Of a stretch of DNA of 46,286 nucleotides, positions 8,017 through 13,169 are shown piece by piece. The notes under the pieces were generated by a model. It had not been told where the DNA came from. It was given only the letters and a program-made list of their open reading frames with translations, and ran no database searches. Positions within the stretch are counted from its first letter, which is position 1. Every line of letters starts with the position of its first letter. The stretch covers positions 1-46,286 of the forward strand of contig CAYMGM010000013.1 in NCBI GenBank assembly GCA_964390005.1. The letters are read 5' to 3'. Made by a program: the position numbers and the translations under genes. Source of the stretch: CAYMGM01 sp964390005. Its GTDB lineage: Bacteria; Pseudomonadota; Alphaproteobacteria; UBA9219.

Positions 8017-8367
8017 TTAGCCTTCTGCGTGGCTTTGCGCCGCGCCATAATGCAGGATGCGGACTTTCTCAATCGTGACAAGGCCGCTGCCGATCATGCC
8101 GTCAAGGCAGGGCAAAAAGGCTTGTACTTTTTCTTCTTGATCGACGATCTCGATGATCAGCGGCAGGTCTTCCGAGATTTCGAGAAAGTTCGCGCGGTGC
8201 AAACAGGATGATTGCCCATATCCCATCGGGCCGCGCAAAACGGTCGCGCCTGCCATTTTCATGGCGCGTGCTTTCAAGACAATCGCTTCGTAAAGCGGCT
8301 TGCCGTCGCAGCGGTCGGATTCACCAATATAGATGCGCAGCAAGGCGGCTTCTTGATTTTGCGTCAT
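8017..8367 (-). CDS. DUF190 PII-like protein
   Basis: 116-residue protein of the DUF190 family, which has a PII/CutA1-like fold and is often found next to fluoride channel genes. Visible family features: N-terminal LLRIYIGESDRCDGKPLYEAIV, the central AGATVLRGPMGYG segment and LPLIIEIVDQEEKV. The fluC stop is only 5 nt upstream, which fits an operon with the channel. A role as a ligand-sensing partner of FluC is an inference from this repeated pairing; no ligand can be named from the sequence. The downstream gene begins 4 nt after its stop. Confidence 0.85.
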   Translation of the reverse strand: MTQNQEAALLRIYIGESDRCDGKPLYEAIVLKARAMKMAGATVLRGPMGYGQSSCLHRANFLEISEDLPLIIEIVDQEEKVQAFLPCLDGMIGSGLVTIEKVRILHYGAAQSHAEG

Positions 8368-8372
8368 GCGGA

Positions 8373-8771
8373 TCAGACTCCCTTGAGTTGGTTAAAAAAC
8401 GCGGCGGCGCTGTGGCCCATCCAAACGGCGATAAGGCATAAGGTCACCGACACGATGACATTGGCCCCAGCCTCAAGCCACGCGCCTTTTTGGGCTAGCT
8501 CAAGCGTTTGAAGGCTGAAAGACGAAAAGGTCGTAAAGCCGCCGCACACGCCAACCATGACAAAGGCGCGGGCCTCGGGCGGGACTAAAAGACGGCCATC
8601 GGGCCCCGTCAGCGTGCCGAAAAAGCCGATGATAAACGAGCCAAAAATGTTAATCAGAATGGTGCCAAGCGGAAGCGCGCCCTCCCAAAACCGGGCGGCG
8701 AGAAGGCCCCCGCCATAGCGGGCCATGCCGCCTAAGGCGCTGCCAAGTGCGATCCAAAGATAGGTCATCAT
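8373..8771 (-). CDS. fluC: Fluoride ion channel FluC/CrcB
   Basis: Small four-helix inner-membrane protein that forms a dual-topology dimer and exports fluoride. The 132 residues carry the family motifs GSALGGMARY (10-19), NIFGSFIIGF (about 41-50) and GGFTTFSSFSLQ (about 76-87), the pore-lining Asn and Phe box. Four hydrophobic helices are visible. An AAGGAA ribosome site precedes the first of two tandem ATG codons. First gene of a three-gene minus-strand operon with a consensus-like promoter at 8793-8821. No fluoride riboswitch signature was seen in the short leader. Confidence 0.93.
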   Translation of the reverse strand: MMTYLWIALGSALGGMARYGGGLLAARFWEGALPLGTILINIFGSFIIGFFGTLTGPDGRLLVPPEARAFVMVGVCGGFTTFSSFSLQTLELAQKGAWLEAGANVIVSVTLCLIAVWMGHSAAAFFNQLKGV

Positions 8772-8792
8772 GGTTTATTCCTTTGAGGTCGC

Positions 8793-8821
8793 AGGATAAG
8801 CCGCCGGGCCCCCCGCGTCAA
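8793..8821 (-). promoter_or_regulatory. Promoter of the fluC operon
   Basis: On the minus strand TTGACG (plus 8816-8821) and TATCCT (plus 8793-8798) are spaced by 17 bp, about 20 nt ahead of the fluC start. The spacer is very GC-rich. It is divergent from the leucine leader promoter at 8846-8875. Confidence 0.6.
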
Positions 8822-8845
8822 ACAGGGGCGAAAGAAAAGTTCGTC

Positions 8846-8875
8846 TTGACTTGACTTGGCCGTGCGCGCGATACT
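8846..8875 (+). promoter_or_regulatory. Promoter of the leucine leader and leuA
   Basis: TTGACT (8846-8851) and GATACT (8870-8875) with an 18-bp spacer; a second TTGACT overlaps at 8851-8856. Transcription should begin near 8881-8883, which is at the ATG of the leader peptide (8883), so the leader would be translated from a leaderless or nearly leaderless transcript. Confidence 0.65.
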
Positions 8876-8882
8876 GGGGACC

Positions 8883-8972
8883 ATGAAAACGACGACGAAA
8901 AGCCTAAACCTACTTACGGCGTGCGGCCTATGGGCTTGCACGGGGCTTCTTCTACGCGCGCCGCGCGTATAA
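8883..8972 (+). CDS. Leucine leader peptide (putative attenuator peptide of leuA)
   Basis: A 29-codon frame, ATG to TAA, upstream of leuA. It contains seven leucine codons (positions 8, 10, 11, 16, 22, 23, 24), four of them CTA, a codon that is rare in the surrounding genes, including a run of three Leu near the end. This is the layout of a leader peptide whose translation reports the level of charged tRNA-Leu. No Shine-Dalgarno precedes it; the -10 box ends 7 nt before the ATG. A perfect palindrome, TACGCGCG-C-CGCGCGTA (8953-8969), lies at its 3-prime end. The name leuL would be by analogy with enteric bacteria. Confidence 0.8.
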   Translation: MKTTTKSLNLLTACGLWACTGLLLRAPRV

Positions 8973-9011
8973 ATTAAACTCCCCCCCCCTTACAATTTGT
9001 TTGAATGAACG

Positions 9012-9047
9012 GTTCTTGGGCTTGAACGCCTTCAGAGCCCTTCCAAG
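9012..9047 (+). promoter_or_regulatory. Alternative hairpins just before leuA
   Basis: CTTGG (9015-9019) can pair with CCAAG (9043-9047), with GGGCT/AGCCC (9018-9022 with 9036-9040) as an alternative core, while GTTC (9012-9015) can pair with GAAC (9024-9027) and so compete with both. There is no run of T afterwards, so a classical intrinsic terminator is not evident; the structure lies next to the leuA translation start and could act on ribosome access or on Rho. A run of nine C (8981-8989) lies between the leader stop and these hairpins. Confidence 0.45.
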
Positions 9048-9067
9048 CCATGAAAAGCGAGAAACCT

Positions 9068-10726
9068 ATGTTAAAGAATCCTGAGACCAAATACCGTTCT
9101 TTTCCGCCCGTCAATTTGCCAGAGCGAAGCTGGCCCAGCCAGACCTTGACCCAAGCGCCGGTTTGGTGCGCTGTCGATTTGCGCGATGGCAATCAAGCGC
9201 TGATCGATCCCATGGATTCAGACCGCAAGAACAGAATGTTCGATCTGTTGATCAAAGCGGGATTTAAGGAAATTGAGATTGGTTTTCCCTCGGCCTCGCA
9301 AACCGATTACGATTTTACGCGCGAATTGATCGAAACAGGCAAAGCCAAAGACGCCGTTTTGCAAGTTTTGGTTCCCGCACGTCAGGAATTGATCAAGAAA
9401 ACATTTGAAGCATTGAAAGGCGCGCCGCGCGCGATTGTTCATTTGTACAATTCGACGTCGCCGACGCAGCGCCGCGTTGTTTTTCAGAAATCAGAGCAAG
9501 AGATCATCGACCTTGCCGTGCAAGGCGCGCGTTGGATTATTGATGAGATCAAAGCGCACCCCGAGACGGAATGGCAGTTGGAATATTCGCCCGAAAGTTT
9601 TACAGGGACCGAGCTGGATTATGCGATCAAGATCACGGAAGCCGTAATGGATGTGTGGCAGCCGACGTCTCAGTGGCGCGCGATTGTCAATCTGCCCGCG
9701 ACGGTCGAGATGGCGATGCCGAACGTTTACGCCGATCAGATCGAATATTTTATTCGTCATGTGAAGGGGCGCGAAAACTTGATTATCAGTCTGCACCCGC
9801 ATAACGATCGCGGCACGGGTGTGGCCGCGGCTGAAATGGCCTTGCTGGCGGGCGCTGATCGCGTGGAAGGCACATTGTTCGGCAATGGCGAGCGCACAGG
9901 CAATGTCGATTTGGTGACGCTGGCCATGAACATGTACACGCAAGGGCTGAATCCGGGGCTTGATTTTTCGAACATCCGCGCCTTTGTCGAGGCGTATGAA
10001 TATTGCAATCAAATCGCCATTCATCCGCGTCATCCTTATGCGGGCGAGCTGGTCTTTACGGCCTTTTCAGGGTCGCATCAGGATGCCATTCGCAAAGGCC
10101 TTGCCGCGCGGGGCGACAGCCCTGTTTGGGATGTGCCGTATTTGCCGATTGATCCCGCCGATGTGGGGCGCGCGTACGAGCCGATTATTCGCATCAACAG
10201 TCAGTCGGGCAAAGGCGGCGTCGCCTTTATCATGGAACAGGATCACGGCATTGTGTTGCCGCGTGCGATGCAGGCTGATTTCAGTGCGCATATTCAAAAG
10301 ATCACGGACGAAACCAAACATGCTTTGGGGTCAGATCAGATCTTGAAAGCGTTTATGGACGAATATGTCGCCCAAGAAAGCCCACTGAAGTTGATCGATT
10401 ATACAGAAAAGCATGAAGGCGACCGTTGGCAGGCCAGTTTCGAGATCGAAGCGGATGGCAAGCGCCAAACGATCATGGGAACCGGGAACGGTCTCCTAGA
10501 CGCCTTTATCCAAGCGCTTGCCGCGCAGATGGGGCGTAAAGTCGATATCAAATCCTATAGCCAGCATGCGGCGACGGGCGGGTCGGGCGCGCGCGCCGTG
10601 GCTTATGTGGAAACCAGCAATGGGGCTTGGGATTCGTCCTTTGGCGTTGGGATTGATACCAACATCGCCATTGCTTCAATGAAGGCCGTGTTAAGCTCGA
10701 TCAACCGCGGTTTGGCGCAAGCGTAA
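9068..10726 (+). CDS. leuA: 2-isopropylmalate synthase
   Basis: Condenses acetyl-CoA with 2-oxoisovalerate, the first committed step of leucine synthesis. The start at MLKNPETKYR (9068) is preferred to the ATG at 9050 because homologues begin there; that gives 552 residues, the long LeuA type. Visible motifs: CAVDLRDGNQALIDPM (catalytic and metal site), GFPSASQTDYDF, the HPHNDRGTGVAAAE metal-binding motif, GTLFGNGERTGNVDLV, and the C-terminal regulatory domain ending in HAATGGSGARAVAYVE, where leucine binds in this family. Preceded by a leucine leader peptide and followed by a strong terminator, so it is a single-gene unit. Confidence 0.95.
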   Translation: MLKNPETKYRSFPPVNLPERSWPSQTLTQAPVWCAVDLRDGNQALIDPMDSDRKNRMFDLLIKAGFKEIEIGFPSASQTDYDFTRELIETGKAKDAVLQVLVPARQELIKKTFEALKGAPRAIVHLYNSTSPTQRRVVFQKSEQEIIDLAVQGARWIIDEIKAHPETEWQLEYSPESFTGTELDYAIKITEAVMDVWQPTSQWRAIVNLPATVEMAMPNVYADQIEYFIRHVKGRENLIISLHPHNDRGTGVAAAEMALLAGADRVEGTLFGNGERTGNVDLVTLAMNMYTQGLNPGLDFSNIRAFVEAYEYCNQIAIHPRHPYAGELVFTAFSGSHQDAIRKGLAARGDSPVWDVPYLPIDPADVGRAYEPIIRINSQSGKGGVAFIMEQDHGIVLPRAMQADFSAHIQKITDETKHALGSDQILKAFMDEYVAQESPLKLIDYTEKHEGDRWQASFEIEADGKRQTIMGTGNGLLDAFIQALAAQMGRKVDIKSYSQHAATGGSGARAVAYVETSNGAWDSSFGVGIDTNIAIASMKAVLSSINRGLAQA

Positions 10727-10745
10727 AAGGAAACGAAAGATAAGG

Positions 10746-10774
10746 AAAAAGGGGGCGGCAAGCCCCCTTTTTTT
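10746..10774 (+). terminator. Rho-independent terminator after leuA
   Basis: GGGGGC-ggcaa-GCCCCC stem followed by seven T, with a run of A in front, so it may work in both directions. It starts 20 nt after the leuA stop. Confidence 0.92.
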
Positions 10775-10794
10775 AGGCCAACTCATTTGAAATG

Positions 10795-10836
10795 ATGCTT
10801 TTACCCATGAAGGATGCCGAAAAGAGATAAAAGCAT
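10795..10836. repeat. Inverted repeat upstream of the Nudix-like gene
   Basis: ATGCTTTTA (10795-10803) and TAAAAGCAT (10828-10836), a perfect 9-bp stem with a 24-nt loop. An 11-codon frame (MTRVWIVSALD, 10835-10870) follows. Could be an operator or an RNA hairpin; no regulator can be named. Confidence 0.4.
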
Positions 10837-10906
10837 GACTCGCGTTTGGATCGTTTCCGCGCTGGACTAAGGGGCTTCTCATTCCTTTGACGAAAAGGAG
10901 ATTTTG

Positions 10907-11455
10907 ATGTCGGCTCTTATTCTTTCGCTACCGCTTTCATCGGCCAAAGCGCCTTTTCTTCGCCTTTGCCACGGGCTCGATTTTTTACAATCTGTTTCAG
11001 ACCTACCGCGCCCCTTTTCCAAGACTTTGCATGTGTTCGCCTTTGATGCCAAAGGTGACATGTTGGCGATTGAGCGTGGGCCAAGTCTTGATTTTATTCA
11101 TGGCCGCATGGAATGGGATGACGATACCTCTTTAGAAGCTGCGCGGCGCGAAGTGCATGAGCAAACAGGCCTTTGTTTACAAAAACCCGCCTGCGCTGCC
11201 GTCATCGAAACAAGCGCGACGGCGCTGATGCATGCGCATCTTGAGCTTGTGTTGTGCGGTACGGTCGACGATCCCCCATTCTTAAGCCAAGAAGAAGAAC
11301 GCGATGCTTTTCAGTTTGTCGCACCAGATGATTTTTTGGCGCATTATTCCTTTGGCGATGGCGCGTTTGTCCGACAAGTATTGGATCATGCTTTTGCGCA
11401 ATGGGCCGCTGGGGAAAAAGGTTATTCGCGCTCCATGGTGCATTGCAGCGGATGA
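10907..11455 (+). CDS. Nudix-like protein with degenerate Nudix box
   Basis: 182 residues from ATG 10907, with an AAGGAG site 8 nt upstream. The middle has a Nudix-type segment: GRMEWDDD (66-73) and REVHEQTGL (81-89). Compared with the family consensus G-x5-E-x7-REUxEExGU, the first Glu is Asp and the second Glu of the EE pair is Gln, so metal binding and hydrolase activity are uncertain. The C-terminal half (FLSQEEERDAFQFVAPDDFLAHYSFGDGAFVRQVLDHAFA) resembles the ends of sugar-nucleotide or NUDIX pyrophosphatases only loosely. Its last 34 bp overlap the 3-prime end of convergent clpS. Confidence 0.65.
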   Translation: MSALILSLPLSSAKAPFLRLCHGLDFLQSVSDLPRPFSKTLHVFAFDAKGDMLAIERGPSLDFIHGRMEWDDDTSLEAARREVHEQTGLCLQKPACAAVIETSATALMHAHLELVLCGTVDDPPFLSQEEERDAFQFVAPDDFLAHYSFGDGAFVRQVLDHAFAQWAAGEKGYSRSMVHCSG

Positions 11456-11805
11456 CCGGCATGACGGGCCGCCGACAGGACTTGCCCAACCTTTGTTTCC
11501 GCAACTTCAAAAGTAAAAACACCGCAGAGGCCTGCGCCTTTTTGATGCACATGCATCATGATGCGGTTGGCCTCTTCATGGCTTTTGTTGAAAAAGGTTT
11601 CTAAAACGTCAACGACAAAAGCCATCGGCGTAAAGTCATCATTGACCAGAAAAACCTTGTAAAGCGAAGGTTTTTGCGTCTCAGGCCGTGTGCGAATGGC
11701 GATATCGGTTTGCTCGCCGTGTCGTTCGGGCGGGCGCTCTGCGGCGCTGCAAAAACGATAATCGGTCATTTCGTTAGGAAAAGAGAAGGAATTTCGTGCC
11801 ATCAT
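11422..11805 (-). CDS. clpS: ATP-dependent Clp protease adaptor ClpS
   Basis: Adaptor that binds N-end-rule substrates and delivers them to ClpA. The core TRPETQKPSLYKVFLVNDDFTPMAFVVDVLETFFNKSHEEANRIMMHVHQKGAGLCGVFTFEVAETKV is a complete ClpS domain, here given as a description of residues about 39-105, with the NDDFTPM substrate pocket and the HxxG-type helix. Start choice is uncertain: ATG 11805, 11802 or 11769 all lack a Shine-Dalgarno; a TATAGT box ends 7 nt before 11805, so a leaderless start there is possible. No clpA follows. It is divergent from nadD and overlaps the Nudix-like gene at its 3-prime end. Confidence 0.93.
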   Translation of the reverse strand: MMARNSFSFPNEMTDYRFCSAAERPPERHGEQTDIAIRTRPETQKPSLYKVFLVNDDFTPMAFVVDVLETFFNKSHEEANRIMMHVHQKGAGLCGVFTFEVAETKVGQVLSAARHAGHPLQCTMERE

Positions 11806-11851
11806 GGGCGGCACTATACCACAGAACCTTCTCAATGAAACCCGCGATCCG

Positions 11852-12469
11852 ATGATAAATCCTTCCTCTTTGAATGGCGCTTCTTTTGCCGGACTTTCGA
11901 TTGGCCTTTTGGGCGGATCCTTTAATCCGGCCCATGCCGGGCATCGGATGATCAGCCTGTATGCGCTGAAAAAATTGGGGTTGGATCAGATATGGTGGCT
12001 GGTCTCGCCGCAAAATCCGTTGAAAGCGGCGATTGGGATGAAGCCTTTGGCCGTGCGTCTGGCGGGGGCCCGCCGCGTCATTGCGGGGCATCCGCGGCTT
12101 TGTGCGACGGCTATCGAAACCGCTTTGGGGACACGCTATACCATCGACACGCTGCGGGCCTTGCGGCAGCGCATGCCCAAAACCCGGTTTGTTTGGTTGA
12201 TGGGGGCCGATAATCTGAAAGATGTGCGGCGCTGGCGGCGCTGGACACATTTGTTCGATACAACGCCGATTGCCGTTTTTGCGCGCCCCGGCTATGCTGT
12301 AGGAAAGGGCCAAGGGCTGGCGGCGGGGCGTTATGCCTCGGCTTTTGTCGGTTGTGACCCGGTAACGAATTTTGCGCGCCGCCGCGCGCCCGCTTGGTGT
12401 CTTTTGGGAAATCCGAAAAGCCACTTGTCGGCGACGGCCTTGCGCCAAAAAACAAAGAAATCTTTTTGA
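11852..12469 (+). CDS. nadD: Nicotinate-nucleotide adenylyltransferase
   Basis: Transfers AMP from ATP to nicotinate mononucleotide in NAD synthesis. Motifs: LGGSFNPAHAGHRMIS (nucleotide-binding GGxFNPxHxGH), GLDQIWWLVSPQNPLK, WLMGADNLKDVRRWRRW, and near the end HLSATALRQ, the SxTxxR box. The frame is open from 11804, but that start overlaps clpS; the ATG at 11852 gives 205 residues, a normal length, although its ribosome site is weak. It is followed 28 bp later by rsfS, the usual neighbour. Confidence 0.92.
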   Translation: MINPSSLNGASFAGLSIGLLGGSFNPAHAGHRMISLYALKKLGLDQIWWLVSPQNPLKAAIGMKPLAVRLAGARRVIAGHPRLCATAIETALGTRYTIDTLRALRQRMPKTRFVWLMGADNLKDVRRWRRWTHLFDTTPIAVFARPGYAVGKGQGLAAGRYASAFVGCDPVTNFARRRAPAWCLLGNPKSHLSATALRQKTKKSF

Positions 12470-12497
12470 TCGTTTGACAGGAAAGGGAGTTTATCTC

Positions 12498-13169
12498 GTG
12501 ACGACAGGAACAAAAAAGAAAACGACAGCCAAATCAAAACCAGCCGCGAAAGCGAAGCCAGCCGTCAAGGCCAAGCCCGCTGCGAAAGCGAAGACCATCG
12601 CAAAAGCCAAGCCCGTGGCCAAGGCCAAGAAACCCGTAGCGGCCAAGGCTCCGGCGAAAAAGACGCCGGCGGCCAAGGTGGTGAAGGCTAAACCAGCCAA
12701 AGCAACCAAGGCGGTGAAAAGCGCAGCGCCCAAAGCCGCGAAAGCGACAAAAGCCGCGCCGAAAACGAAAGCGCCCGTGAAGAAAAAAGCGGCGCCCGCC
12801 AAAGCGCCCAAAGCCAAAAAGGCGGCGCTTGGTTTTTCTGAAAAGCTGCGCGATATCGCGCTTGGCATCTTGGATGATCGCAAGGCCGAGAATATTCACG
12901 TTGCCGATCTGCAAGGCCGCAGCGCGATGGCGGATTATGCGATTGTGGCGACAGGCCAATCCAGCCGTCAGGTTGCCGCTTTGTCCGATTATTTATCGAA
13001 GGCTTTTTCGTTGGCAGGCGCCAAGGGCATTCGTATTGAAGGCATGCCCGAAGCCAATTGGGTTTTGGTGGATGCGGGCGATGTGATCGTTCATTTGTTC
13101 CGCCCCGACGTTCGCGCCTATTACAACATCGAAGAAGTTCTGTCGGGTGAGGTGAGCCCGAAAGCATGA
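12498..13169 (+). CDS. rsfS: Ribosome silencing factor with long Lys/Ala-rich N-terminal tail
   Basis: RsfS binds L14 on the large subunit and blocks subunit joining when nutrients are low. The family domain occupies about residues 112-220 (FSEKLRDIALGILDDRKAENI, YAIVATGQSSRQVAAL, VDAGDVIVHLFRPDVRAYYNIE). In front is a tail of about 110 residues made almost only of Lys, Ala, Pro, Thr and Val in KPAAKAK-type repeats, like histone H1 tails; normal RsfS is about 110-130 residues in all. The start is GTG 12498, with an AAAGGGAG site 8 nt upstream. The stop overlaps the next start (ATGA). The tail could bind RNA or DNA; that is an inference. Confidence 0.9.
   Translation: MTTGTKKKTTAKSKPAAKAKPAVKAKPAAKAKTIAKAKPVAKAKKPVAAKAPAKKTPAAKVVKAKPAKATKAVKSAAPKAAKATKAAPKTKAPVKKKAAPAKAPKAKKAALGFSEKLRDIALGILDDRKAENIHVADLQGRSAMADYAIVATGQSSRQVAALSDYLSKAFSLAGAKGIRIEGMPEANWVLVDAGDVIVHLFRPDVRAYYNIEEVLSGEVSPKA

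Noticed and set aside
8772..8882. Fluoride riboswitch in front of fluC
   Set aside because: The leader is only about 20-25 nt from the predicted promoter, and the conserved riboswitch pieces were not found on the minus strand.
9050..9067. Earlier leuA start at 9050
   Set aside because: No ribosome site, it falls beside the hairpin arm, and homologues begin at the MLKNPETKYR position.
10835..10870. 11-codon frame (MTRVWIVSALD) as a Trp leader peptide
   Set aside because: Only one Trp codon, no terminator or antiterminator pair, and no trp gene follows.
12372..12497. Longer N-terminus of RsfS starting inside nadD
   Set aside because: The GTG at 12498 has a strong ribosome site after the nadD stop, and the extra residues merely read nadD in another frame.
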